A stretch of DNA of 64,000 nt from Zarea fungicola (Eukaryota > Ascomycota > Sordariomycetes > Hypocreales > Cordycipitaceae), in contig FWCC01000225.1 of assembly GCA_900169235.1 (NCBI GenBank), positions 1-64,000 on the forward strand, in the 5' to 3' direction. The notes beneath the pieces were generated by a model, which did no database searches, had not been told where the DNA came from, and saw only the letters and a list, made by a program, of their open reading frames with translations. The translations under genes were made by a program, and so were the position numbers. Numbering within the stretch: position 1 is the stretch's first letter; the number at the start of each line of letters is the position of its first letter. Positions 13,001 to 23,588 of this stretch are shown here, piece after piece.

Positions 13001-13117
13001 AACTGCAGGCAGATGGCCGCCTTTGAGCTCCCTTCCATCTTATTATGACCAGATGTCGACTCATTCCAACAACTATCTATTAAAATAAACAAATTTTCTC
13101 TTTACATAGTTTCTAGT
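7051..13117. other. Gene-poor stretch of about 6 kb
   Basis: No ORF here has convincing domain, splice or length support, although ORFs of 60-160 codons occur on both strands. The stretch holds an AT-rich block near 7870-7910 with the inverted ATAACGTTAT, and a 17-bp minisatellite near 8.7 kb. Around 11.05-11.5 kb several overlapping short ORFs occur in different frames, which could be a decayed gene, but no family was recognised. It separates the amino-acid module from the terpenoid module. Confidence 0.5.
8692..8802. repeat. 17-bp minisatellite
   Basis: About four near-perfect tandem copies of CGGTCTTTGCTAAGCAT start at 8699, followed by two or three diverged copies (GGTCTACGCTAAGCCAT, GGTCTCTGCTGAGCC). 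The copies need not keep a reading frame and no coding gene covers them. Confidence 0.85.
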
Positions 13118-14154
13118 CTATTGTGTCTCGTTGTTCTTCAATGCTAGTATAGCCTTTGCCTCTCCTAGATGCATCCTCATTCGCATCAGTTGCTCTGTGT
13201 CAGATGTGACAAGTGCCATTGACATCCCAGCTGTAGCCTTTGGCAAATTACTAGTAGGACCAAAGGCGAAACCAGCATACGGCTTGTTATGTTTCTTCAA
13301 TACTGCTTGAAATTTCTCAACCGCTTCAAGCCAGACTGGTTCCTGGCCTCGAGTTGGCAGCCCCATGCTCACTCGTGCATCAATCGAACCCAGCCAAACC
13401 ATGTCAATGTCAGGCACTTGAGTTAGGATATCGTCAAGGTTGTCGATTCCGACCAAAGACTCAATCTGAATCATGACGGCTGCTTGTTCATTGAGATTGT
13501 GCCATATGTCCTTGTCGTCATCAATGCGCATGTCGGTCACGCCTTGAACGTAGCGGAAGGGGGGCACTGACCGCGAACCTCCTCGGCTGGCTCCAAATCT
13601 CGCAGCACTGACAACATATTTCGCCTGCTCAACGGTTTCAATTTGTGGAACGACGATGGAAGCTCCTGCGTCTAAAGCGAAGCCAATTGATGCATGGTCG
13701 TGACCAGGCACACTTACTCGACGCGTCAGTCTGGTGCTCCTGATTTCACCACATTTTGCGACGGTAGTATTTTATCTTACCGAACCCATGGAATAGTCCG
13801 ACCCTGGCTCATGAAGGCAGTTTCATGTACAATCTACGCTATAGTTTAGGATATCACTCATATGGAAACAGAAAAAATGTCAACTATACTTACTGTGGTC
13901 ATAGTCTCGACATTACATGAGGTATGTTCCCAGTCAATCCAGATAGCATCATAGCCCATTGGAGCGCAAAAACGCGTGATTGGGATGGACGTAAGTCCCG
14001 CGTAATAGCCAATCATAGGCGGGATTTTCTTTTCGTGGGCATCCCGGATAGCTTGTCGGACGCGATGTGGCTGAAAGAGAGAGGGTGCCATGTAGTCTCT
14101 CATGTCCCCGAACTTCTTAGAGCCATTAGGCTCAGCCACTCGATCTGAATGCAT
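13118..14154 (-). CDS. HpcH/HpaI-family aldolase
   Basis: Complement of join 13118-13712, 13781-13833 and 13894-14154; 302 aa. The first ATG in frame with the domain (14154, MHSDRVAEPNGSKK) was chosen; upstream codons use only TTG. Family blocks in order are YDAIWIDWEHTSCNVETM, then after two introns PWVRVPGHDHASIGFALD, GASIVVPQIETVEQAK, VMIQIESLVGIDNLDDI and DMVWLGSIDARVSMGL. The glutamate and aspartate of QIES and GSID fit the divalent-metal site. Class II aldolases of this family split or form 4-hydroxy-2-oxo acids using pyruvate enolate, in the cytosol. It lies 1.1 kb from the terpene cyclase gene on the same strand. A catabolic role is the default; a cluster role is possible. Confidence 0.85.
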
Positions 14155-15301
14155 CGATGGACAATTCTCTGCTACAATAGCGTTAAGAGTAAGACGCAAA
14201 CTCAACTAATAGGGGTAAAGTAGAAGTAAAATTCCTGATGGAATGGTGTAAGGAAGAACTAACTGCTCCTAAACTAGGCAGGTGAACTCAAGCGTCGACT
14301 GCCACCACCCCCTGCACACCAGGAGTCAATTGCAACACAATCGGAGTCAATTTCAAAGTAATCGAGCCATGTTCTATCATCTGACTAAGATGTTATATTC
14401 TGGAGGTTGAATTAAACTCCACTGCGATAAACCCAGCGTCCCAAAAGGCTGGTATACGCGATGTGGGACGGAAGAAACAAATAAGGTACTCCGTATACTG
14501 GGTACGCAATGGCATTGGGAGCCACCTTCAAGGGGGTGTCGCCATCGAATGGGTCAAGCCCGTTGGATGAACCTATTTATGGGGACGCTGACTGGCGAAG
14601 AGCGATTTGTCTGTGCGTGTTCCTCTTCAACATCAAACACAGCTTCCCTGCATGGACCAGCCACGAACACGAATTTGGCATGCGGTAACGGTTTTGAAAA
14701 GTTTTGAGCGCACGAAAAGCGGGGAGTCATAGTAGGTGAATATCGGCATTTGATCAAGTACCTACAAAGGTGAAGATCTGAGGTGCCGCGAGCGGACCGA
14801 GTTTTAGAGTGTAATCAGTACACAGCCTTGGAATCAAGTTCCACACTAACCGCAATAAGGCAGGAGAGCGGCCTCATATGGAGCGTTCCGTACGTGGGGA
14901 TGAATAGAAGCGCATACCACCGAGTCATGGCTCTTGGCAAAAGCGGAAAGAATCTCTTGGTGGCACCGAGTCATGGAAAGAGGCGCGACATCTGCCGTCG
15001 CTAAGGGACAAGTTGTTCAAAACTTCACAGTGCGAATTGAGCGACGAATTGAATTGCGAAGCCAGCACAAGGTATAGCTTATTACTTGCCAAAGTGAAGC
15101 ACTCTAAATAGTTTCTGAGTGGCTTGGGTTTTAGTAAATTGCCATGCCTGAGAGTATCTTTCGAGAAGTCAATTAGCTAACGGCCTCAGCGAGCTACTCC
15201 TAAGAAGCGTAGCCACTTAAAAACGCATATTGTAAGACATACAAGTCGCTGCAATGACGTAATTATTCTCTAGTTTTTCTGGCTTACAATGGCCCATTTC
15301 G
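14155..15301. other. Intergenic region
   Basis: About 1.15 kb upstream of the aldolase and downstream of the terpene cyclase. Two partial copies of GGCACCGAGTCATGG-like sequence occur near 14920-14975. No gene is supported. Confidence 0.4.
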
Positions 15302-16479
15302 TCAATGCGAAACAGCGTAGCGATCACATGTGGAACTCCAAAAAGAATTGCCACCAGCCATGATTTCCATGCTCATCACGTAGCGGCGCAGATTCTGGGA
15401 TATTCCCGCTGAAGACTGCCATACCGACACCCTCTGCAGGAAGTCGGATTCGACGGCCAAGATGTGCTGCTTAAGGAGCTCCTTGGCTTCCACGGCCCCA
15501 ACATTCTTCTCTTTCATTAGGACGGCAACAGCATTTCTGTGGGGCAGTCCTGAGTATCCAGCGACACTCTGTGCTTGTACTTCTTTCTCCCAGCTCCAGA
15601 AATCGTTGGTCAGACCTGCAATCTCACCAATAAGAAGCTCAAGGTCATGAATGGATTTGAGCTCTTCGGCTGTCAGCCGAATATCCATGGCAAAGCGAAT
15701 GATTGCCATCAGAATCCTAAGGAAAAAGTTGTCAGACCATCATTAGATGTAGCACGGTGAATAGTTCTTCAGTGGTGTAGTTACCAATAACCGCAGTTGG
15801 GGATACGGTAGGGAACCCAGTCTGCCATTGTGACGAATTCCTTGTCGCTGCTGTCGACAGCCTTGAGATAGACCTCATACTCGTAGCACACTTGAGGTGC
15901 AGCCTCCGGATCCGTGGCAATAAACTGCTGTAAGAAGCCTAGAAGCTGGAGGTGCTTGGGGTTCGTCACGGCTGCCTGATCCAGTCCTTTCGCAGCAAGG
16001 CGAAAAACTGAGATTAGCTCCGAGTGAGCCGCGTTTGTCTAGAAATAATGGAGGTCAGCATATTACAATTAATGTCTTGTCTTGGCATGATTCGGTTCCT
16101 CGTAGCCATCCATACCTTGTTGATATCCATTCCGTCAACGGCATCTGATACGACTTTGGTCAGTTCACAGTCAAGCCAGGCGCCCAGGTAGTTTCAACTT
16201 GCCGTCATGTAGCAGACCGAGATCATTGAGGAATGTGGCCATGCCCAACCTTTGCGGGATGCATTCCGCACAAGCGAGCGCTGAAAAGTTTCCCGTCTTA
16301 TTGGTAGTCAGGACAGCATCGGGCTGTGCCTTGCCCAGAACTTGAAGCAGCTTGGCTGCAGCCTTGTCCGCAATGTCGCTGTTCTTGTGTATTCTCACTG
16401 CAAGCGTGGTGAAGCAGTCTGGCGCAAGAGCGCGGTCTGCGGGTACAGAAAACTGGTACAGCTCGTTGGTATCAGACAT
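15302..16479 (-). CDS. Stand-alone class I terpene cyclase
   Basis: Complement of join 15302-15716, 15785-16038, 16116-16144 and 16203-16479; 324 aa. All class I terpene synthase motifs are present: DDxxD as DDAVD (D92, D93, D96), the pyrophosphate sensor R180 in WVPYRIPNCGYW, the NSE triad as NDFWSWEKE (N224, D225, S228, E232), and the C-terminal RY pair in CDRYAVSH. The sequence resembles the N-terminal cyclase half of fungal bifunctional prenyltransferase/terpene synthases, but it stops where that half ends and has no prenyltransferase domain. The prenyl donor probably comes from the GGPPS-type gene 5 kb away. Intron 1 is GC-AG and falls inside the DDxxD motif. A divergent P450 gene shares its promoter. 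Product likely a diterpene; C15 or C25 substrates are not excluded. Confidence 0.9.
16145..16202 (-). other. GC-AG intron splitting the DDxxD codon block
   Basis: 58-nt intron with donor G|GCAAGT and acceptor ATCAG. Removal joins LLHD to DAVDGMDINK and restores DDxxD in frame. Retention adds GKLKLPGRLA and a stop after the first aspartate, so the protein would be lost. Confidence 0.8.
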
Positions 16480-17041
16480 GGTCGTTCACTTACTGGCGAT
16501 GGGTAGGAGCTGCATCCAATTGTGTACAGAAGAGAGCCATTCAGATTTGCAAGGAGTTTGACGCCCACGTGACAACTCTAGGGTAATGGTTAAGACGTTT
16601 AGTGAAGCCCTGCCTCTCATCATGGGAGCCTGGGCTATTTCGAAGTTGTCACTGCTGTAAGACGGACTTGGCCGACCCCTGGAACGGTCAGGTTCGAGCA
16701 CACCCCCCTCCCCCTCCACTGCCCCAGTATCGAGCGTCGGTGAGGAATCATCAGAGCCCTCAGAGCGCCACAATTATCTTAGGGAAGGCGGAGACATAGT
16801 TTAATTTTGATAATTATTATTATTATTACTATTATTATTATTTTATTATTTGTTTTTATCCGAGTTCTTGTATTCCAGAAGCTATTTGGCAATCTGTTCG
16901 CAAGCTGTCGCCTCTAACTGTTTTGTTCTGTCCCTTTTTCCCCTTGGCATTGATAGCTTGAATTTTCCAAGCTACACTCATTCTTGTCTAACAACATCCA
17001 TTTACACGACCCTGAGCTGCTAATTTGAATCTTTCGGCTTA
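16480..17041. promoter_or_regulatory. Shared divergent promoter of terpene cyclase and P450
   Basis: 562 bases lie between the two start codons of the divergent pair, favouring co-regulation. An ATT-rich simple repeat is inside (16811-16851). No operator was identified with confidence. Confidence 0.5.
16811..16851. repeat. ATT trinucleotide microsatellite
   Basis: Imperfect (ATT)n tract of about 40 bases in the shared cyclase/P450 promoter. Confidence 0.85.
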
Positions 17042-19064
17042 ATGGCGTCCCAAGTTCCCTCTCCCGAGTCTCTGTCACTTGGCATGAGAGTTTGGCATCT
17101 GCCGACTCAAGAGTTTTTTAGTGGGCTTATCATACTGGTACAAGCCTACCCTTCTCTGAATCTCCCATTTCCAGTATATTCTGATGATTTATAGATTTCC
17201 GTTGCTCTCATAACCGTCTCTTGCTATCGTCTCTTCTTCCACCCCTTGGCTAAATACCCAGGTCCAATACTGGCGAGATTATCCGAGGTATGTGTGTATC
17301 TGGAAGATATACAGAGTGCAAAATTGACAATACGGCAGTTTTGGTATGTTGGTAAATTCTTCAAAGGTTATGCCCATCTATCCATTAGAGAACTCCATAG
17401 GACCTACGGTAGGAAAAACCCACCCAGGGGTAAAGGTGTATGGAACTGCGTTGATAAATGAACAGGCCACGTCGTGAGAATTGGTCCGAATGAGCTCTCT
17501 TTTGACACAATTGGTGCGCAAAATACCATATACAATACGGAGGCGAAAACCTTTGCAAAGTGCGGACTCATCGAAAATGCTGCCACCAAGAGTTACTTCA
17601 AGCCAGGAAATCTTTTTACATTTCCTACTGGCAAGTATCACCAAAAAATGCGCAAAATCATAGGCCAGGCTTTTGCCCCGAGGTCACTGATAGAGCAAGA
17701 AGGCTTCTTCCACACGCATATCAACAAGTTGGCCGAAATTCTAGAAGGTGCATCCAAGCAAGACAAGGTGGTGGATCTGCACGACCTGCTAGTGTACGTG
17801 GCTTGGGATATTGTTGGAGACCTCTCTTTTGGAGAGCCACTCGGTGCTCTGGATAATGGTATGTCCAAAGGAATCTAGAATTCATGCGTGTTACTGTCGC
17901 GTGCTAATGAGAAAAAAGGCGAAAATGATCCTTGGCTGGCACAGGTTTCTGAGCATATTCCCATGATGATGAAAATGGTTGAATTATTAGATGCTTTGCC
18001 AATTCAGCTCTTTGTGCGATGGTGCTTCGCCGTGCTAAACCTTCCACTGGCCAAACACCGCGCCTACTGCATGGAAAAACTCAAAAGGTAAGAAGTTTTG
18101 CTGAACTTACCAATGCAATTTTGTGATTTTTTACTGATGGGTTTTGTGTGTTCAGGCGTCTTGCTGTTCAGACCGACAGGAAGGACTTTGTCTCGTACAT
18201 TCATGGCAATATACCCGATGATCAGCTACTGAGCGAAATGTCAATGTTGGTGTAAGTACCATGATCGAAAACACCCGTCGAGACGTACAAGGATTACTAA
18301 CTTTCCCATCAGCCTGGCTGGAAGTGAAACCTCCTCCACAGTTGGGACAGCAATGTTCTACCATTTAATCAGCTCCCCACATCGCTATCGTCGCTTGCAA
18401 GAGGAATTACATTCTGCCTTTACTTCAGCGGCTGACATCACCGGCCCTCTGCTGAATTCTCTCCCATTTCTGAATGCAGTGGTTGACGAGAGCTTGCGTA
18501 TCGCACCATCCGTCCCGGGACTGCTGAGAAGAAAATCTCCCGGCGCGGTTGTAGAAGATCAATTTGTGCCTTCTGGAGTAAGTTTTTAAACATCTTTTTC
18601 CTGTGATCTAAACTATTACTCTAACTTGAGACGCGGCGCAGACCATTGTCAGTGTGAGCACTTGGGCTATTCATCATTCTGAAAAGTATTTCGAGCATCC
18701 AGACGACTTCATGCCGGAACGCTGGTTGGATCCAAACAGCAAAGACACAAAGCAAGCTAACCGCGCGTTCTCTGTGGGCGCCAGATCTTGCATTGGTAGA
18801 GAGTAAGATCTCCACGGCCCTGTCGCTTCAATTATTCGAGATCATTGGCTAACTATGCTGGTTTGAACCAGAATGGCGGTGACGGAACTGCGGTTGATCC
18901 TTGCGAAGCTTGTCTACAAGTTTGACATGGAGCTTCAGGAGACTAACCTGGACTGGCAGGCAAAGGCAAAGTGGTATTGGATTTGGACTGATGCAGCGTT
19001 GCGCATCAAGGTTCGACAAAATCCTCGAGGCTTCGAAATACCAGCAGAGGTCACAGCGCAGTAG
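17042..19064 (+). CDS. Cytochrome P450 monooxygenase
   Basis: Nine exons: 17042-17137, 17195-17287, 17339-17408, 17466-17858, 17919-18087, 18156-18251, 18313-18577, 18642-18802, 18872-19064; 511 aa, normal for a microsomal fungal P450. An N-terminal membrane anchor (FFSGLIILISVALITVSCY) precedes HPLAKYPGP. The I-helix oxygen motif is LAGSETSST, the K-helix ExxR is ESLR (E365, R368), PERW follows, and the haem loop is FSVGARSCIG with ligand C444. All eight junctions keep frame with GT-AG borders. It should sit in the ER membrane and use a CPR partner to hydroxylate or otherwise oxidise an organic substrate. Sharing a promoter with the terpene cyclase makes the terpene skeleton the likely substrate. 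The regiochemistry cannot be read from sequence. Confidence 0.93.
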
Positions 19065-20396
19065 ATCCTGTATCTTATATGGGCAGTCGAGGTGACTTCT
19101 GCGGACAAGAAAAGTTTTCATTTCCCAACTATTCTTGGATGATGAGTTATTGGGCACTGGAGGCCAATGGGCCACTTAGAAGCCTGTTGGAAGAACTTGA
19201 TGGCAATGTATTTTGAGTATAAGCTTGACATTGTTCTTAAATCATCATGCAACTGTTTTTATGACACCGAGGGATGATAATTTGCTCTACGGTATTGTGG
19301 AATTACTATTTCAAAAGTTGAATGCCTTTTTACCATGTGTAGGGAGCAGCCTGTCTCACGGCTTTAGCGACAAGGAACTAACCTTTTTGACGTAATACTA
19401 ACGACGCAAGCCCCTGCCATCTCCTAATTGTGTGTCTGCGGCCAATGATTGCGTGATTTTATTCCTGGGAGTCGTGTCATCTTAGAAATGCCATTGAAAG
19501 TGGGCTTACACCGTTGAAAGCGGGCTTACGCCGTCGCAGGGCCTAGCCGTAATAAGAATAAGAAAAAAAAACATTTAAAAATTGGGAAAAAGGGACTATA
19601 TTAACCTATCAAGCGGGTAGCAAAAAAAGCGGTTGCTGTTGCAGTTAAAAATCTGTCTACCGTGTAAGAAGCGGCCGCTTCGTGTCAGAACGCTCAGACA
19701 GAGTGGGGATCTCTCCTCGAACCCAACCCGGAGGTAAAGTGAGCACCTTCTTGCCGAACAGCCGTCATAATCTAGTTACCGGCATTCCTGCTCCATAATA
19801 GATCCGCAACTAGAGCGCTGATTGCAACGGCCCACTACTCTGGGGATAGATTAGTCTTCCAGAACAATTGGTGATATTATAATCCACATCTCATCGCTAC
19901 TTCAGTGGCCTGTAGATGAAGATGGTGACAGATAAGTAGCATCTGCTGTTCTTCAGAGGTGGCGTGGCGCCATGGCCTTCGGGCCTGGGACCGGTAAGCT
20001 TAACCACCTCATCACTGCTGACGAGGCTTTTAGCCACGCCAATGACAGTTAAAATGACAAAGGACTTTTGCTGAAAATGGAAGGCACCCCGCTTTGACTC
20101 AATGACACGTGTAAATAAAATGTTGAGCGTGCCTATTCATAATTTTCATTATAATGACGGTAATGACATGCAATTCTCTGCTTGAGAGGGAGGAAAGAAA
20201 AGCGGAAAGAAAACGACTAATCTCATTTAGTAATATAAATTCTTTTATTAAACTGGATAAACGAAAGAAAATGCCGTCAAGAATTACCAACGAGCTCTGG
20301 CGCCGGTCATCCCAAAGCGTCTAATGGGCGCTCCTTTGGAATCGCAGACCAGGTTTTCTATCCCGTGTACTCCACCAAAAGCGTCATCCCCCGCCC
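19065..20396. other. Intergenic region with a 20-bp duplication
   Basis: 1.3 kb without a supported gene, mostly AT-rich. Two tandem 20-bp units (CCATTGAAAGTGGGCTTACA / CCGTTGAAAGCGGGCTTACG) lie at 19491-19530. Confidence 0.45.
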
Positions 20397-20927
20397 TTAT
20401 CCTAATAAACAGAGGAGTCCAGGAATGAGCCACAGCATGGTCCTAGTCAAATGCACTTTGACACCCTTCCTGCCCAAGGCTTTATCAGTACCGGGCTGTA
20501 GTGAAGTCGTGTACCGTCCAACGAGAACAGCATCCACAAGTGCGGTCATTGCTTCTGCTGACATGAAAAGTCCCACACAGCGCTTGGCACCACAGCGTGC
20601 ATTGTCCGAGGATATCCCTCCCCCGGTACCAAATTGCCAGTACAAGGTGAGTGCCAGAGTCGTGAGACCAGTCACCATATTGCGATTGCCAATTGTCTGA
20701 ACATAGAAGACAGATTTGCATTCCTCCGTAGGTCCAGGTGTATCAGCCGAGTGGATTGAGTCACTCTTTTTGGACAATCGGCTCGGCGCAGAGCCGGCAG
20801 CGAGCTGAATACCGTGTTCCTTTGCGGTTGTGGCGGGAGAAATAAAACTGTAGCCGCCAGAACACAGCCTGGCACCGCCAATAAGAAATGTGACGGCTGG
20901 GAGAATGGAGTCGAATGAGGCAGCCAT
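20397..20927 (-). CDS. DUF4267-type small membrane protein
   Basis: Single exon, 176 aa. It begins MAASFDSILPAVTFLIGG and shows four hydrophobic segments: residues about 6-27, a middle one in MVTGLTTLALTLYWQ, one in VGLFMSAEAMTALVDAVLVG, and a C-terminal one in TMLWLIPGLLCLLG. The pattern YVQTIGNRNMVTGLTTLAL matches the DUF4267 family of small fungal integral membrane proteins, which I recall being common beside metabolite genes. No reaction is established. A poorly conserved 40-residue hydrophilic loop (about 45-75) follows the first segment. It is divergent from the prenyltransferase gene, 834 bases away, which supports cluster membership. Confidence 0.75.
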   Translation of the reverse strand: MAASFDSILPAVTFLIGGARLCSGGYSFISPATTAKEHGIQLAAGSAPSRLSKKSDSIHSADTPGPTEECKSVFYVQTIGNRNMVTGLTTLALTLYWQFGTGGGISSDNARCGAKRCVGLFMSAEAMTALVDAVLVGRYTTSLQPGTDKALGRKGVKVHLTRTMLWLIPGLLCLLG

Positions 20928-21761
20928 AGTGCAGTAGATTTAGACAGTGGACAGGCAGTGAACAGGCACTTCACGGTCCTTGGATTGCTTGTCGCGGTAT
21001 TGGTCTTGTTCAACGCCAGCTAAATATATGATAGGTGGAGGAGACCCAACTCATCCGCTCGTTTACTGGCGCTGGCTTGCCAGGCTTGGTTTATTATAAA
21101 ACGCAGTGATTATTAATAATTAGCGTGGCTCCCACTGCTTTAATTTATGTCCACAGCTCTAAAGTAGGATTGCTCGTCGCTTTATTTGAACCTGTCCAAC
21201 GGTACCAAAATCTACGACAGGGGGAGGCCTTACTCGGTCCGTTCTTATGCTCGGAGTATCTTCCCGAGTTCGGTTTACAAAGTGGGACAATGATTAACCT
21301 GGTTCCCACTTAACTATATCCGTTTCTCCAGTTTGTCTACATAGCATATTTGCCTCACCCCTCCCCCCGCACAGTGTGACAGTTCTCGTGTCTCTTTCCG
21401 CGGCGTACTTCAAGCTTGCCTTGGCAATTCAGTATACCCTTGAGGTCCGGCAGCGATCGTGCTGCTTGTCCAGCAGCGCCCCGAATCCATCTTATTTTTG
21501 AATCTCACGTCAGATGCCCATTGCCCACTCGGATTGCCCGACAGTTGTTTTTCTAGCTTCCGTGTTGCTGGCTCTCGCCACAAGATCCAGACTTTCCGTT
21601 CAGGGAGAAGTTGCCAGCCACAATTCATGTCGCAAAACTTTGCTAAATTTTATCCAACATTGAAAACATAGTTCATAAACTGTCTTACAAGAGACATCTG
21701 CTGCTTCTATTGGCTACCGTATAGAATTGATCCGTTGTCACTCTAGGCTACAGCGAGAATC
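20928..21761. promoter_or_regulatory. Divergent promoter of DUF4267 and prenyltransferase genes
   Basis: 834 bases between two divergent start codons. No TATA box or regulator site was recognised with confidence, and short ORFs in it lack support. Confidence 0.4.
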
Positions 21762-23111
21762 ATGTCGTTATATGCCAATGGCTCTCTAGCCACTACGTTT
21801 CACACTGCCAATGAGGAACAAGATATATTTTCCAACAGCGAGGTATGTACAGTGGTCGTGCTAGGTATTTGGTATATTCAAACTAACTTTCTGCAGCTTG
21901 TATCTGCGCCTTATTGCCATGTTGCAAGTCTCCCCTCCAAGGGGATTCGTGAAATTCTCATAGGGTCAATGAACAAGTGGTTTCACTTGGAAAGTGAAAA
22001 CATCAAGATTATATCAGATGTTATAAAGCTTCTGCATAATTCTTCACTACTGTAAGCATTAAGATGGTACTTTGACAAGATGAACAGACGATTAATTTAT
22101 CTGCTTATAGACTTGACGATATTGAAGATAAATCCCAGCTACGTCGCGGAAATGCGTCTGCTCACAGTGTATTTGGACGGGGGCAAACAATCAACTCTGC
22201 CACTCACGCCTTTACTCTAGCATTCGGGGAAGTTCTCAAACTGCCAGCGACTGGCTCAGCCAGCGCGTTCATTGGTGCGCTAGACTTGCCGGCACATACG
22301 AAATACGGCTGACAGTTGCATTCCAGGGGAAGTTGAAAATCTACACATTGGCCAACACGCAGACTTGTGGTGGCGCGACAACTTTGAATGTCCGACAATA
22401 CCTCAGTACTTGACCATGGTAGAAAAGAGTGCGTGCCTCGGAGCAGTTTTCATGCAGCCAACCTCACCATCTCATCTCATACGCTAACCACATTTTCTGC
22501 TAGAAACGGGAGGGCTATTCATGCTTGTCTCCAGATTAATGTGCCTTCATAGTACTGCGAGCATTCGGTCAGCTTCTTATTCGTCCGCGTGACCGAATAA
22601 CGTACTGACAAGTGTTTTAGAGACTACGACCTTGGTCGGTTTGTCAAACTGTTCAGCCAGTACTTCCAAATCAGAGACGACTATCAGAATCTCATGTCGA
22701 AAGAGGTTGGTTCCTGTAGTTATGAAAGTTCTTATCGCATTTCTCGCTAATTTACAAAAGTACACTGCACAAAAAGGTTTCTGCGAGGACCTTGACGAGG
22801 GAAAAATGTCCATGCCCTTAATCTACCTTCTCCGCTACTCGCCCAGAAACGTCACCACAATTTCTATTTTCCATCAGCGCTCCGTTCAAGGATTCATGCC
22901 AGACGTATCAAAGAAGTTCGTTTTGAAAGTCATGAAGGAGACTGGCGCATTGGCCCGAACTGTGGATTACCTGGCACAACTTGAAACAGACATAATGGCC
23001 GAGATTCGAGCTATAGAAGATTTCACGGGCATAGAGTGCCCCGAACTCCAGAAACTAATTTCTTCACTATCAATCAGGCATGAAAGCGAAACTTGCGCTA
23101 CAATTTTGTAG
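21762..23111 (+). CDS. Geranylgeranyl diphosphate synthase-type prenyltransferase
   Basis: Seven exons: 21762-21842, 21897-22051, 22111-22274, 22327-22428, 22504-22567, 22621-22705, 22761-23111; 333 aa. Trans-prenyltransferase motifs are in order: SLPSKGIRE, LLHNSSLLLDDIED (first Asp-rich motif, D81-D85), QLRRGNASAH, GQTINSA, ENLHIGQHADLWWR, KKTGGLF, and the second Asp-rich motif RDDYQNL (D208, D209) followed by KGFCEDLDEGK. It extends FPP (or GPP/DMAPP) with IPP in the cytosol; the residues before the first motif look GGPPS-like, giving a C20 product. Fungi keep a separate housekeeping GGPPS, so this is probably the pathway copy feeding the cyclase at 15.3-16.5 kb. Intron 3 starts with a weak GTGCGC donor, but frame and homology require it. 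Confidence 0.9.
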
Positions 23112-23588
23112 CTTTCCAGTGCCAGCAGCGATTGGCTGCCCCTGGTCTCTTATTCGGCTTCACAGCGTGAGATGGAAGAGTGCTGAGAACCCGAATTCAA
23201 ACAGCGTATACTATTGAGAGCTGGGATCACCTATAAATAGAATAGAATAAAGTTAAATATCTATCAATTATACACGCCAGAGACGTTCTGTATCCTCTAG
23301 TACTTGCACAACTTCAATTCATCATCTTCACTATGACTACCGGTACTTTGCGTGCAGATGGAATTAAAATGCTAATTCTCCATTTCAGATACAAACTCTC
23401 ACATGCCACATCCAGGGACATTCGATCACGTGTGTCTTACTGCTTGCAACTGCCCTGGCAGGCACATTTCCGACAACTCTCAGAGTGGAGCTTGCGGTTT
23501 CCGTTCTGTAACCAACACGTATGCTGCGCCAGCACCAGCACTTACAGAGTTCCGACCGTCTCGGAGATTTGGTCCCCTTTCTAGCAAT
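23112..23588. other. Intergenic region / SDR promoter
   Basis: About 480 bases. An ORF reaches back from the SDR to 23403, but those residues do not resemble the family, so the region is read as leader and promoter. Confidence 0.4.

Noticed and set aside
23403..23588. N-terminal extension of the SDR
   Set aside because: These 62 residues do not resemble SDRs, and the ATG at 23589 sits at the usual distance before the Rossmann motif.
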